A stretch of DNA of 64,000 nucleotides from DAOTVC01 sp034437215 (GCA_034437215.1 DAOTVC010000153.1:5675-69674); one strand, 5' to 3'; numbered from the stretch's first letter, positions 6,820-15,407 are shown. Notes: generated by a model not told the origin, from the sequence alone. Translations and numbers: made by a program.

Positions 6820-7236
6820 ATGAAGGAAGAAGCGGAGCGTTCAAGAGTTGGGCGTATCTCCTGGTTGGTCTGGGGGCTTCTCGCGGTCATCGTGGTCCTC
6901 CTAATCTCGGCTTTCCTGCGCGCTTGGACCTTGCACCAGGTGTTGGACGAAAAGCGGAGCGATCTGTCCCCTTTGCTGCAGACCGAACGCGAGCGTCAGG
7001 TCACCTTGGAGGCCGAACTTACCTACGTGCAGAGCGAGGAGTACGTCGAAGAGTGGTCCCAGGCGCGTGCGGGGATGACCCGGGGCGAGGGGGAGGTCCT
7101 CGTTGTCCCGCTGGTCGCGTCGCCTACCCCCACTCCGGTCCCTTCGCCCAGCCCCACACCCACGCCGGCACCCGAGCCTCTGCCCTTCTGGCAACGCTGG
7201 TGGCAGGCGCTCACGGGAGGGGCGCGTGAACCTTGA
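6820..7236 (+). CDS. FtsB/DivIC-like septum formation initiator
   Basis: This 138-residue bitopic membrane protein has a basic N-terminus, a membrane segment at about residues 14-32 and a coiled coil at about 36-75. It then has YVEEWSQARAGMTRGEGEVLVVP, which matches the FtsB/DivIC end motif (Y-x-E-x-x-A-R-x-x-x-x-M-x-x-x-G-E). It would link FtsL and FtsQ-type proteins in the divisome. A Thr/Pro/Ser-rich tail and a Trp-rich end (PFWQRWWQAL) follow, a variation common in Chloroflexota. The start is set by GGAGG at 6811-6815. It overlaps the next gene by 11 bases. Confidence 0.8.
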   Translation: MKEEAERSRVGRISWLVWGLLAVIVVLLISAFLRAWTLHQVLDEKRSDLSPLLQTERERQVTLEAELTYVQSEEYVEEWSQARAGMTRGEGEVLVVPLVASPTPTPVPSPSPTPTPAPEPLPFWQRWWQALTGGAREP

Positions 7237-8050
7237 GGCGATTCTAAACTCTGCGGTTGACGTGGCCCGCGAGGCGGGTGCACTTGTGCGTGCCTCCTTC
7301 GGTAATCTGCAGGAGATGGACTTCAAGGGCGCGGTCAATCCCGTCACCGCTGTGGACCGGCGGGCGGAATCTCTGATCCTGGAGCGCCTGCGGGAGATCT
7401 ATCCCGACCACCACGTCCTGGCGGAGGAGGAGGGTGGGGATCCGCTGCACACCTCTGCCCCCCTCTGGCTCATCGATCCCCTTGACGGCACGAATAACTT
7501 CGCGCACGGCTTTCCCCACGTTGGGCTCTCCCTGGCGCTGCTCGTGGAAGGCGACCCGAAGGTAGGGGTGGTCTACGATCCTCTACGCGATGAACTCTTC
7601 ACTGCGACGCGGGAGGGGGGAAGTTCCCTCAACGGCGGGCGCATTCACGTCTCCCAGGTGGAGCAGCTGGCGGAGGCCTTCTTGAGCACCGGGTTTCCCT
7701 ACGCACGGCGGATTCTTGAGGACAACAACACACAGCGGCTGGATCACTTTCTGCGCCGCTCGCTGGGTGTGCGGCGGGCAGGCGCTGCCGTTCTCGATCT
7801 CGCCTACGTCGCGTGCGGTCGTCTCGACGGGCACTGGGAGCCGGGTTTGAAGCCCTGGGACGTGGGCGCGGGTCTCCTGCTCGTCGAGGAGGCCGGGGGG
7901 CGGGTGACCGACTTTGGTGGTGAGCCTCTGCCCGTCAGCGGCGACACCATTGTTGCCAGCAACGGTCACATTCACGCCGCCATGCTGCAGGTGATCCGCG
8001 AGGGGGCCGCCGCTCCCCATCCCGACCGCGACCCGGAGGCCGCCCTCTGA
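7226..8050 (+). CDS. Inositol monophosphatase family protein (SuhB-like)
   Basis: This 274-residue Mg-dependent sugar/inositol phosphatase has the metal motif WLIDPLDGTNNF (D84, D87), an acidic loop LAEEEGG at 66-71 and the C-terminal motif PWDVGAGLLLVEEAGG. Members act on inositol-1-phosphate, and some on fructose-1,6-bisphosphate or NADP. The start is GTG at 7226 with a GGGAGGGG binding site, inside the end of the FtsB-like gene, so the two are probably translationally coupled. An in-frame ATG further upstream lies within the FtsB-like gene and was not chosen. Confidence 0.9.
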   Translation: MNLEAILNSAVDVAREAGALVRASFGNLQEMDFKGAVNPVTAVDRRAESLILERLREIYPDHHVLAEEEGGDPLHTSAPLWLIDPLDGTNNFAHGFPHVGLSLALLVEGDPKVGVVYDPLRDELFTATREGGSSLNGGRIHVSQVEQLAEAFLSTGFPYARRILEDNNTQRLDHFLRRSLGVRRAGAAVLDLAYVACGRLDGHWEPGLKPWDVGAGLLLVEEAGGRVTDFGGEPLPVSGDTIVASNGHIHAAMLQVIREGAAAPHPDRDPEAAL

Positions 8051-8074
8051 GCCTGCGTGGGTCATGAAGAGAGG

Positions 8075-8103
8075 TTGCAGTTTGAGAATTGTTAAGTTAT
8101 AAT
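8075..8103 (+). promoter_or_regulatory. Strong promoter ahead of the 8.1-8.4 kb leader or RNA
   Basis: TTGCAG (8075-8080), an exact 17-base spacer and TATAAT (8098-8103). The predicted start is at 8109-8110, coinciding with an ATG at 8109. Confidence 0.75.
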
Positions 8104-8108
8104 GAAAC

Positions 8109-8183
8109 ATGGAGTTTATTGCACGATTGGTAGGTTTTGGGTTGACCCCAATCGTTGGTTCGCTGTCTCTTTATTCTCTTTAG
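8109..8183 (+). CDS. Candidate leaderless 24-residue hydrophobic peptide
   Basis: The ATG falls at the position predicted for transcription start, six bases after TATAAT. The frame encodes MEFIARLVGFGLTPIVGSLS plus four residues, hydrophobic throughout. A second small frame starts one base after its stop. There is no ribosome binding site, so translation would have to be leaderless. No family is recognised. The same bases also form a good hairpin (8124-8154), so this may instead be a structured RNA. Confidence 0.3.
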   Translation: MEFIARLVGFGLTPIVGSLSLYSL

Positions 8184-8184
8184 G

Positions 8185-8307
8185 ATGGCGAGAACAACCC
8201 AAGAAGATGCCGCACATAGACTAGGTTTGCGGTCAGACCATGGGCGGCGATTGCGGAAAGCCACTAGCCAACTCCTAGACGACAAGTTTAGAGTAACCGT
8301 ATGCTGA
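8185..8307 (+). CDS. Candidate 40-residue basic peptide coupled to the preceding micro-ORF
   Basis: It starts with ATG one base after the stop of the 24-residue frame and reads MARTTQEDAAHRLGLRSDHG, then a further 20 residues ending FRVTVC. It is polar and basic, with no recognised family. The only ribosome binding site is AGGA directly abutting the ATG, so expression would depend on re-initiation. Coding status is uncertain. Confidence 0.22.
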   Translation: MARTTQEDAAHRLGLRSDHGRRLRKATSQLLDDKFRVTVC

Positions 8308-8463
8308 GTAGGGCGCCGGGAAAGGGCGCTTGATGTCCTGCAGGTTTTCGCAGGTGTAAGCCTACGTGTAGATTGCAGCAGGTGAACCCGTTCTGGGACC
8401 AGAACGGCGTTTGGTGCTACTAGGCGCGGCTATGGTCTTTCCGACCGTGGCCGCGCTTACTGT
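8308..8463 (+). other. Structured stretch before recX with two strong hairpins
   Basis: No gene is seen here. An 8-bp hairpin with a GGAC loop lies at 8388-8407, followed by CGTTTGG. A 14-bp hairpin with loop TTTCC lies at 8424-8456, immediately before the recX ribosome binding site. Smaller stems precede them. They could terminate the 8110 transcript or regulate recX translation. Neither is followed by a clean T run. Confidence 0.5.
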
Positions 8464-8475
8464 TTGGAGAGGACT

Positions 8476-9120
8476 ATGGCAGGTAGGATCACCGCATTGG
8501 AGCCGCAGAAACGTTCGCGGAGGCGGTACAACGTCTACCTGGATGGAGAATTTGCTTTTGGTTTGGCAGAAACGGAAGCTGCGCGCCTCGCTATAGGCGA
8601 CTGGCTCTCGGACGAAGCGATCGCTGCCTTAAAAGAGGCCGACGACGTGGAGAGAGCCCGCGAGAAGGCGCTGAATTATCTTTCGTATCGACCCCGTAGC
8701 GCGACTGAAGTGGAGCGCTACCTGAAGGACAAAGAGTTCTCCGACCGGGTAATTGAGGACGTGATCGAACGTTTGCGACGTGTCGAGCTGGTGGATGATA
8801 GGGAGTTTGCACGTTTCTGGGTGGAGAGTCGGACCCGCTTTCGACAGCGGGGACGACGCGCCCTGGTGGTCGAGCTGCGTCAGAAAGGCGTGGCCCACCG
8901 GGTTATCGAGGCGGTCCTCGAGGAGTACGACGAGGGCGCGGCGCTCGAGAAATTGGCCCAGGAGCAGGCACGACGGCTTGCGCACTTACCCCCCGAGAAG
9001 TTTCGCCAACGGCTGACCCAGCGGTTGGCGCGCCGTGGTTTCCCCTACGACCTGATTCGCGACGTCGTCGCACGCTACGCCTCTCCTCACTTCAACCCCC
9101 AAGAAAGCGAGGAAGTGTAA
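8476..9120 (+). CDS. recX: Regulatory protein RecX
   Basis: This 214-residue RecA modulator contains the three tandem three-helix repeats of RecX: LNYLSYRPRSATEVERYLKDKEF, FARFWVESRTRFRQRGRRALVVELRQKGV and RLAHLPPEKFRQRLTQRLARRGFPYDLI. It limits RecA filament growth. recA is not in this window. The start is set by GGAGAGG at 8465-8471. It ends one base before rny and is probably cotranscribed with it. Confidence 0.88.
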   Translation: MAGRITALEPQKRSRRRYNVYLDGEFAFGLAETEAARLAIGDWLSDEAIAALKEADDVERAREKALNYLSYRPRSATEVERYLKDKEFSDRVIEDVIERLRRVELVDDREFARFWVESRTRFRQRGRRALVVELRQKGVAHRVIEAVLEEYDEGAALEKLAQEQARRLAHLPPEKFRQRLTQRLARRGFPYDLIRDVVARYASPHFNPQESEEV

Positions 9121-9121
9121 G

Positions 9122-10651
9122 ATGAACTGGGTAGCCGTTGTGATTGCCGCCCTCGTCGGGCTGGCGATAGGTGCTGCAGTGGGGTACATCGTACGCCAGG
9201 GACAGTACCAACAGCAGATGGGTGACCTGGAGGCGATGAAGAAGCGCCTCCTGGAAGAGGCCGAGAAGCAGGCTCGCGACATCATTCTCACGGCCCGGGA
9301 TCAGGCGCACGCCATGCGCGTCGAGGCCGAGGAGGAGCTGGAGAGCCGGCGGGAGCAGCTGCGCCGCGAGGAGGAGCGGGTGCAGAGTGGACGCGATAAG
9401 CTCGATCAGCGTCAGGAGCGGCTGGAGAAGCGGGAACAGAACCTGAACAAACGGCAGAGCACGCTAGATCGCCGCTGGAATGAGCTGGAGAAGATGGAGG
9501 CCGAACGCCGGGAGGAGCTGGAGCGCATTGCGAACCTCTCCGGCGATGACGCGCGCGAACTCCTCTTGGAGCGGGTGGCCGAGGAGTCCCGTCAGGACAT
9601 GGCACGGGTCATCCGTGAGGAGGAGCTCCGGGCCGAGGAAGAGGCGGACCGCCGGGCCCGCAAGATCATCACCATCGCCATTCAGCGAATGGCGAGCGAG
9701 CAGGTGGCGGAGCTGACGACGAAGTCCGTGGAGATTCCCTCTGATGAGTTGAAGGGGCGCATTATCGGGCGCGGTGGGCGGAATATCCGCGTCTTTGAGC
9801 AGAAGGCCGGGGTCGACGTCATCGTGGACGACACCCCGGAGATGATCACCATCTCCTCCTTCGATCCGGTGCGCCGGGAGGTTGCCTCCCGCGCCATGCA
9901 CCGGCTCGTCTCCGACGGACGCATTCACCCCGCGCGGATTGAGAAGATTCTGGAGAAGGCGGAGCGGGAGGTCGAGGAGGTGATCAAGGAGGAGGGTGAG
10001 CGGGCCGTCTACGAGACCGAGGTGCCCGGCCTCCACCCCGAGCTGATCAAGCTGCTGGGACGCCTCTACTTCCGCACCAGCTACGGGCAGAACCAGCTGG
10101 CTCACACCATCGAGGTTGCCAAGCTCTCCAGTCTCTTGGCTGCGGAGCTGGGTGCCGACGAGAAGGTGGCACGCATGGGCGGTCTGCTTCACGATATCGG
10201 CAAGGCGGTGGACTTCGAGATCGAGGGGACCCACGCTCTTATCGGCGCCGACTTGGCCCGCCGGTATGGGGTCCCCCAGGAAGTCGTCAACTGCATCGAG
10301 GGGCACCACCACGAGGTGGAGCAGCAGACTATCGAGTCGGTGGTCGTCGAGTCCGCCGACGCCATCTCCAGCGCGCGCCCTGGGGCGCGGCGGGAGAGTC
10401 TCGAGCACTACATCAAGCGCATCCGCACGCTGGAGGAGATCTCCAAGTCCTTCCAGGGGGTTGAGGAGGCCTACGCCATCCAGGCCGGGCGGGAGGTGCG
10501 CATTATCGTCAAGCCCGGAGACGTGGACGATCTGGCAGCGCTGCGCCTCTCGCGCGACGTGGCCCGGCAGATCGAGGATACGATGCAGTATCCGGGTCAG
10601 ATCAAGGTGACGGTCATTCGCGAGACACGCGCTGTCGAGTACGCCAAGTAG
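9122..10651 (+). CDS. rny: Ribonuclease Y
   Basis: This 509-residue membrane-bound endoribonuclease starts mRNA decay. The order is a membrane segment (about 2-24), a long charged coiled coil (about 30-190), a KH domain with GRIIGRGGRNIR, then an HD domain with GGLLHDIGK and EGHHHEVE. A C-terminal conserved block (LEHYIKRIRTLEEISKSF, EDTMQYPGQIKVTVIRE) follows. Length and order match the family. The gene follows recX with a one-base gap. Confidence 0.96.
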   Translation: MNWVAVVIAALVGLAIGAAVGYIVRQGQYQQQMGDLEAMKKRLLEEAEKQARDIILTARDQAHAMRVEAEEELESRREQLRREEERVQSGRDKLDQRQERLEKREQNLNKRQSTLDRRWNELEKMEAERREELERIANLSGDDARELLLERVAEESRQDMARVIREEELRAEEEADRRARKIITIAIQRMASEQVAELTTKSVEIPSDELKGRIIGRGGRNIRVFEQKAGVDVIVDDTPEMITISSFDPVRREVASRAMHRLVSDGRIHPARIEKILEKAEREVEEVIKEEGERAVYETEVPGLHPELIKLLGRLYFRTSYGQNQLAHTIEVAKLSSLLAAELGADEKVARMGGLLHDIGKAVDFEIEGTHALIGADLARRYGVPQEVVNCIEGHHHEVEQQTIESVVVESADAISSARPGARRESLEHYIKRIRTLEEISKSFQGVEEAYAIQAGREVRIIVKPGDVDDLAALRLSRDVARQIEDTMQYPGQIKVTVIRETRAVEYAK

Positions 10652-10664
10652 CGCTTCAAGATCC

Positions 10665-10699
10665 AACGGGTGCAGGGGAGAGCCTCCTGCACCCGTTTT
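10665..10699 (+). terminator. Intrinsic terminator after rny
   Basis: A 12-bp stem (AACGGGTGCAGG with its inverse) closes a 9-base loop and is followed by TTTT. Confidence 0.8.
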
Positions 10700-10741
10700 G
10701 CGTGGAGGGGACACGGGGCCGGTCGTATCCGTGCGGTTGGC

Positions 10742-11677
10742 CTACCCTTCTGCCAGGGGGAGCTGCCAGAGGTCGACGTAGGTCTGGTGGTCGAGGCGGA
10801 AGGCCCGGCGCAGCTCGGGTAGAGCAGCGTTGGGCAGCAGCAAGTCGATGGCGGAGAAGCCCTGGGCGGCCCCCAGGCTCTGCAGAGCGGCGACCGCCGG
10901 TGCGAGCGGAGCCTCGGGGGGCAGCCAGGCGTAAGCGTCGGCCTGGTGAGGATCGGTGAGCTGCTCCCGCAGGCCGAGCAGCGCCCGGCCCCCCTCCAGA
11001 TCCACCTCCCAGACCCAGCGTCGCAGGTCGCTCCACCCCGGCAAGAAGAGGGTGGGCCAGAGGGCGATCCACCCCTGCTCCCCGCACTGGTAGCGCCCAA
11101 TGCGCAGGGCGATCTCTCGAGGGCTCCCGGTGTCCCGCTCCCACCGGCGCGCCGGGGGAGGGGGGGCGCTTCCGCGGGTACTCAGCTGCAGCTCCTGCGC
11201 GCGCCTCCAGAGAGAGAAGCCCAGACGGGCGTAGAAGGGCCCGGTGGCGTCCTCGGGCTGGGTGGTGAGGGCGGGGAGGTGCCGGGCGCGCGCCTCTCTC
11301 TTCCCCGCATCCACCAGCCTGCGTCCTAGTCCGCGACCTTGCCGGTTGGCGTGCACGTAGAGGACGGAGAGGTGGAGGGCGGCGAAGGGCTGCGGCTCTC
11401 TGTCGATGTAGTATTCGGCTTCGGCGACCACCTCACCGGCGATCTCGGCGACGAGGGGGAGGTGGCCTTCCTGCAGGAGGGCGTTGAGGTGCACGGCGCA
11501 GGTCTCCCTGCTCATCCAGGGCCCGCCGTTTCGCCAGCGTCCGTAGAGATCCAGCGCCTCGTAGGGGACCCCCCGCCCCGTTCGCGGCTCGCGCCACCTC
11601 TCCACGGTGCTGCAGTGTATCCCTGTGACGGCCGCTACGTCGTCCAGGGTTGCGGTTCGGATCACCACGTCGTTCAT
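10742..11677 (-). CDS. GNAT-family acetyltransferase with a C-terminal extension
   Basis: In this 311-residue protein, the first 165 residues form a GNAT domain: VIRTATLDDVAAV, GEVVAEAEYYID, LHLSVLYVHANRQGRGLGRRLVDAGKREA (the acetyl-CoA loop QGRGLGRRL) and PFYARLGFSLW. The remaining 140 residues resemble a degenerate second GNAT half. The substrate is unknown. AGGAGGA lies four bases before the ATG. It converges with rny. A protein of similar plan is encoded at 48867-49850. Confidence 0.8.
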   Translation of the reverse strand: MNDVVIRTATLDDVAAVTGIHCSTVERWREPRTGRGVPYEALDLYGRWRNGGPWMSRETCAVHLNALLQEGHLPLVAEIAGEVVAEAEYYIDREPQPFAALHLSVLYVHANRQGRGLGRRLVDAGKREARARHLPALTTQPEDATGPFYARLGFSLWRRAQELQLSTRGSAPPPPARRWERDTGSPREIALRIGRYQCGEQGWIALWPTLFLPGWSDLRRWVWEVDLEGGRALLGLREQLTDPHQADAYAWLPPEAPLAPAVAALQSLGAAQGFSAIDLLLPNAALPELRRAFRLDHQTYVDLWQLPLAEG

Positions 11678-11763
11678 CTTCCTCCTAGGTCATTGCAAGG
11701 AGAGGGATGTGAGAAGTGAGAGGAGAGTAGAGGGATTGTAGGGAGGCAGGGGTTCTTTGTCAA

Positions 11764-11791
11764 TTGCTCTCGGCGCTCTTGCGATTATACT
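11764..11791 (+). promoter_or_regulatory. Promoter predicting a leaderless mRNA for the zincin gene
   Basis: TTGCTC (11764-11769), a 16-base spacer and TATACT (11786-11791). The start codon at 11799 is seven bases after the -10, at the expected transcription start, and no ribosome binding site precedes it. Confidence 0.65.
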
Positions 11792-11798
11792 TCTCCTC

Positions 11799-12182
11799 AT
11801 GGAGCGTCAACAGATTACCAAGCGGGAGTTTGAGGCCTGGGTCGCGGAAGCATGGGAGCAGCTGCCGGAGCGCTTCCGCGAGCGGGTGGCCAACGTGGCC
11901 GTCGTCGTGGAGGAGTGGCCCGGACCCGAGATCTTGCGCCGCAAGGGGATCCGCAATCCGGCCGGCGTGCTGGGCTTCTACTACGGCGTACCCCTCTCAC
12001 GGCGCGGTCGGGGCTACAATCTGAAGCTGCCCGACAAGATCTACCTCTACCGCCAGCCCATTCTTCTGCACGCTCGCCGCCGGGAAGCTGTGCCGGCGCT
12101 CATCGGGCGAGTTCTCCGCCATGAGATCGCTCACTACTTCGGCATGGACGACGAACATCTGAAGCGCATCGGTGCGTACTGA
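11799..12182 (+). CDS. Minimal zincin-type metallopeptidase family protein
   Basis: This 127-residue protein has the extended zinc motif HEIAHYFGMDDEH near its C-terminus (HExxHxxGxxD), matching the small DUF1025/zincin_1 family found in many actinobacteria and Chloroflexota. The natural substrate is unknown. It is probably cytosolic, since no signal peptide is seen. ATG 11799 is preferred over an upstream in-frame TTG at 11757 because the promoter lies between them. A hairpin terminator follows. Confidence 0.85.
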   Translation: MERQQITKREFEAWVAEAWEQLPERFRERVANVAVVVEEWPGPEILRRKGIRNPAGVLGFYYGVPLSRRGRGYNLKLPDKIYLYRQPILLHARRREAVPALIGRVLRHEIAHYFGMDDEHLKRIGAY

Positions 12183-12200
12183 CCCTGTGACATCTGTGCA

Positions 12201-12236
12201 CAACGGCGCCGTCCTCGGACGGCGCCGTTGTTGTTC
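12201..12236 (+). terminator. Hairpin terminator after the zincin gene
   Basis: CAACGGCGCCGTCC pairs with its inverse around a very small loop, followed by TTGTTC. It probably also serves the convergent glucan phosphorylase gene. Confidence 0.65.
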
Positions 12237-12266
12237 GCGGTTGAGTTGACACCGGTACCCTCGCGG

Positions 12267-14435
12267 TTACTCCTCCTCACGCAGTTCGAGGACCCCGCGG
12301 AGCGTCGGTACGTAGTATTCTTCCGTGTACTCCTTGACCATCCGGCGGGTGGAGAAGGCCGGTCCTACGGTGCGGATGGACTCCCTCATCATCTGAACCC
12401 AGCCACGCGGGATGCCGTCACGGTCACGTTGGTAGTAGAGGGGGACCACCTCGTCTTCGAGGGTGCTGTAGAGGGTCTCGGCATCGGCGTTGTCCTGCTC
12501 CCACTCGGTCTCGTACTCCTGGTCGGACTGAATGGCCCAGCCGTTGCGCCCGTTGTAGGCCTCGGCCCACCAGCCATCGAGGATGCTGAGGTTGAGGACG
12601 CCGTTGAAGCCGGCCTTCATGCCGCTCGTACCGCTGGCCTCCATGGGTTTGCGGGGGGTGTTCAGCCAGACGTCCACTCCCTGCACCAGGTAGCGGGCGA
12701 TGTGCATGTCGTAGTCCTCGACGAAGGCGATGCGCCCGCCCATCTCCGGGCTGCGCGCCCAGTTGTAGATCTCCTGCAGGAGTCGCTTGCCCGGATCGTC
12801 GGCGGGATGGGCCTTGCCGGCGAAGACGAACTGGACGGGGCGGTAGCGGTGGTGGATGAGGCGCTTGAGGCGCTCGATGTCCCGGAAGACCAGGTAGGCG
12901 CGCTTGTAGGTGGCAAAGCGCCGGGCGAAGCCGATGACCAGCGCTTCGGGGTCGAGGAAGATGCCCGAGGCCAGAAGTTGTTCGGGAGGGGTAGCGCGGG
13001 CAATGCGGTCGTCGCGCGCGCGCTCCCGCATGGTCGCGAAGAGTTTGCGCTTGAGGTAGTTGTGGGCTTCCCAGAGCTCGCTGTCGGGTACGTCGTCCAT
13101 GCGCGCCCAGAGGAGCGGGTTGTCCTGGCGCTCCACGTAGTCGGGGCTGATGTAGCGGCGGTAGAGCCTGTGCATGGCCTCACCTGTCCAGGAGGGCAGG
13201 TGCACGCCGTTGGTCACGTGCCCGATGGGCACCTCTTCGACCTCTTGTGCGGACCAGAGGGAGTGCCACATGCGGCGGGAGACCTTGCCGTGCAGCTCAC
13301 TCACCCCATTGGCGCGGTCGGAGAGCCGCAGGGCGAGGGCCGTCATGTTGAAGGCGGGGCCCCCGTGACCGAGATCGTAACTGCCGAGGGCCATGAACTG
13401 ATCCCGATCGATGCCCAGCTGGGGCCAGAAGCTGTTGAAGTATCTCTCCATCATGTTGAAGCTGAAGACGTCGTGCCCGGCGGGCACCGGAGTATGGGTG
13501 GTGAAGACGGTGCTCGTGCGCACGCGCTTAGCGGCTTCCTCGAAGGAGAGGCCCTTCTGCACGTGCTCCCGCAGACGCTCCAGAACGAGGAAGGCCGAGT
13601 GCCCCTCGTTGAGGTGCCAGATGTAGGGCTCGACCCCTACGGCCCGCAGAATCTGGACGCCGCCGATGCCCAGCAGAATCTCCTGCTGAATGCGCACCTC
13701 ACGATCGCCGCCGTAGAGGCGGGACGTGAGCTCGCGGTCCCAGGGCGCGTTCACCTCGACGTTGGAGTCCATCAGATAGAGATGGACCCGCCCGACGAGC
13801 ACCTCCCATACCCGCAGATGGATGACCCGGTCGCCTACCTGGACCTGGATGTTGGCACAGCTGTCCTCCTCGCAGAGCACGGGGCAGAGGGCCACCTCGT
13901 TGGGAGCGAGGGCGGGATAGATCGCCTCCTGCCAACCGCTGTGATCGAGCCGTTGGCGGAAGTAGCCCTGCTGGTAGAGGAAGCCGACACCGTAGAAGGG
14001 CAGACCGAGATCACTCGCCTCCTTATTGTGATCCCCCGCCAGGACCCCGAGCCCTCCCGAATAGATGGGCAGGGAGGTGTGGATGCCGAACTCGGCGGAG
14101 AAGTAGGCGATGGGATACTGGGTCAGTTCGGGATAGGTGCTGGGATACCAGAGATGGCCGTTCTGAATATCGCGATCGAGGGCCATCATGACGGCGTCAT
14201 ACTGGCGCAGGAAGGTGGGATCTTTGGCCAGCATCTCCAGCTGTTCCTGCGGCGTCTCCTGCAAGATGCGTACAGGATTGTGACGCGTGTTCTTCCACAG
14301 GGTACGATCCAGCATCTTGAAGAGGTCCCGCGCCGGACGGTGCCAGGACCACCAGAAGTTCAGCGCCAGCTCTTCGACGCGTGCGATGCGCTTCGGGATC
14401 CCCTCCCGAATATCACACTGTTCGTTGGATTCCAT
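12267..14435 (-). CDS. glgP: Alpha-glucan phosphorylase (GT35)
   Basis: This 722-residue PLP-dependent enzyme releases glucose-1-phosphate from glycogen or maltodextrin. It is the shorter alpha-glucan phosphorylase type with an N-terminal helical domain (RIARVEELALNFWWSWHRPARDLF). It contains AYFSAEFGIHTSLPIYSGGLGVLAGDH and the PLP-lysine region GTSGMKAGFNGVLNLSILDGWW. ATG 14435 is chosen because AAGGAG lies nine bases upstream; a longer start at 14462 has no such site. It follows a membrane protein gene by 30 bases. Confidence 0.92.
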   Translation of the reverse strand: MESNEQCDIREGIPKRIARVEELALNFWWSWHRPARDLFKMLDRTLWKNTRHNPVRILQETPQEQLEMLAKDPTFLRQYDAVMMALDRDIQNGHLWYPSTYPELTQYPIAYFSAEFGIHTSLPIYSGGLGVLAGDHNKEASDLGLPFYGVGFLYQQGYFRQRLDHSGWQEAIYPALAPNEVALCPVLCEEDSCANIQVQVGDRVIHLRVWEVLVGRVHLYLMDSNVEVNAPWDRELTSRLYGGDREVRIQQEILLGIGGVQILRAVGVEPYIWHLNEGHSAFLVLERLREHVQKGLSFEEAAKRVRTSTVFTTHTPVPAGHDVFSFNMMERYFNSFWPQLGIDRDQFMALGSYDLGHGGPAFNMTALALRLSDRANGVSELHGKVSRRMWHSLWSAQEVEEVPIGHVTNGVHLPSWTGEAMHRLYRRYISPDYVERQDNPLLWARMDDVPDSELWEAHNYLKRKLFATMRERARDDRIARATPPEQLLASGIFLDPEALVIGFARRFATYKRAYLVFRDIERLKRLIHHRYRPVQFVFAGKAHPADDPGKRLLQEIYNWARSPEMGGRIAFVEDYDMHIARYLVQGVDVWLNTPRKPMEASGTSGMKAGFNGVLNLSILDGWWAEAYNGRNGWAIQSDQEYETEWEQDNADAETLYSTLEDEVVPLYYQRDRDGIPRGWVQMMRESIRTVGPAFSTRRMVKEYTEEYYVPTLRGVLELREEE

Positions 14436-14465
14436 GTTGAAATTCTCCTTCTTAATTACCACGAA

Positions 14466-15317
14466 TTAGGGCCGGACAATGAGAACTAAAGCAAAGACGG
14501 CTAACGCCAGCGCGCCAAATTCCACCAGCATGCGCCGGCTCAGGCGGTGGAGCAGGTACTGGTACCCCAGCCCGGCTCCGACATAGAGGCCTAAGGTCAG
14601 CACAGTGGCTGCGCCCCAATGGGAGATGGGCCAGTAACTGAGGACCCAGGCCATCTGGCTCTCGATGAGAGCGATGATTCCGGCAAAGAGCAGCACGAGT
14701 AGGGTCTCGGCTCCGCTGGTGCTCAAGAGATCGAGGGCCAACAGCGTGCTCAACAGCAGGATGACGGGACCGGTCACCAGAGCACGCTCCCGCGCCCCCA
14801 TGAGCATGCCGAAAAGGACAAAGCCCAGAAGATAGTTGATGATGTTCAGGGCGGTGCGGGCGCTGGCATAACCGGGTTGTTCGAGGAAGAGGGCGCGATA
14901 GCTCAGGTGGATGAGGAGGCCCACCACGAGCCCTGTGAGGGCGAGGCTGCCCAACCAGACGGGCCAGGACGCGGCACGGATCAGCAGCAGCGAGGTGAAG
15001 AGCGCGGCCAGGGAAGGCGTGATCAAGGAGAAGAGCAGGGGACGCTCCTGGGTACTGCCCTCCTCTTGGTGGGCGGGGTGGCTCTGCACGAGGGCATAGG
15101 TTCCCGTGGCTACCAACCCCATCAGCATACAGGGGAGCAACCAGTTGCCGTCTAGGGTAAACCCCAGCGGCGAGCCTAAGATCTGGCGAACGCTCCAGGT
15201 GAAAGCAGGTAGTTCGACGAAACGAAAGAGAGTAGCACCGGTCAGCAAGACCGCCAGTAGAATACTCAGACGATCACGTTCCTGCGACCGTTGAGAGTTT
15301 GTTGCATGGTCCAGCAT
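14466..15317 (-). CDS. Multi-pass membrane protein of unknown function (possibly DUF5656-like)
   Basis: This 283-residue protein has about eight hydrophobic membrane segments separated by short loops, with a polar N-terminus (MLDHATNSQRSQERDRLS). No catalytic motif is seen. It resembles uncharacterised Chloroflexota membrane proteins, but I cannot name the family firmly. It is first in an operon with the glucan phosphorylase. The ATG at 15317 matches the predicted transcription start, so its mRNA is probably leaderless; the upstream ATG at 15344 lies within the promoter. Confidence 0.7.
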   Translation of the reverse strand: MLDHATNSQRSQERDRLSILLAVLLTGATLFRFVELPAFTWSVRQILGSPLGFTLDGNWLLPCMLMGLVATGTYALVQSHPAHQEEGSTQERPLLFSLITPSLAALFTSLLLIRAASWPVWLGSLALTGLVVGLLIHLSYRALFLEQPGYASARTALNIINYLLGFVLFGMLMGARERALVTGPVILLLSTLLALDLLSTSGAETLLVLLFAGIIALIESQMAWVLSYWPISHWGAATVLTLGLYVGAGLGYQYLLHRLSRRMLVEFGALALAVFALVLIVRP

Positions 15318-15323
15318 GCTCTG

Positions 15324-15351
15324 ATTGTAGCGGGGGACTCCCATTTGTCAA
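15324..15351 (-). promoter_or_regulatory. Promoter predicting a leaderless mRNA for the membrane protein-glgP operon
   Basis: Consensus TTGACA (15346-15351), a 16-base spacer and TACAAT (15324-15329). The A of the ATG is seven bases after the last base of the -10. Confidence 0.75.
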
Positions 15352-15407
15352 CTGCCTGTGGTCATTACCGGTACGACGACAGCGGGTGCCGGGTGCCGGG
15401 CAGCTGA

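Noticed and set aside
8109..8410. tmRNA, RNase P RNA or SRP RNA in the structured stretch before recX
   Set aside because: The conserved tmRNA ends and tag frame, the RNase P P4 sequences and the SRP GGAAG/AGCAGCC loops were all looked for and not found.
12228..14489. A 753-codon open frame on the plus strand opposite the glucan phosphorylase gene
   Set aside because: The minus strand encodes a complete phosphorylase with catalytic motifs. The plus frame has no known motif and a composition typical of antisense frames in GC-rich DNA.
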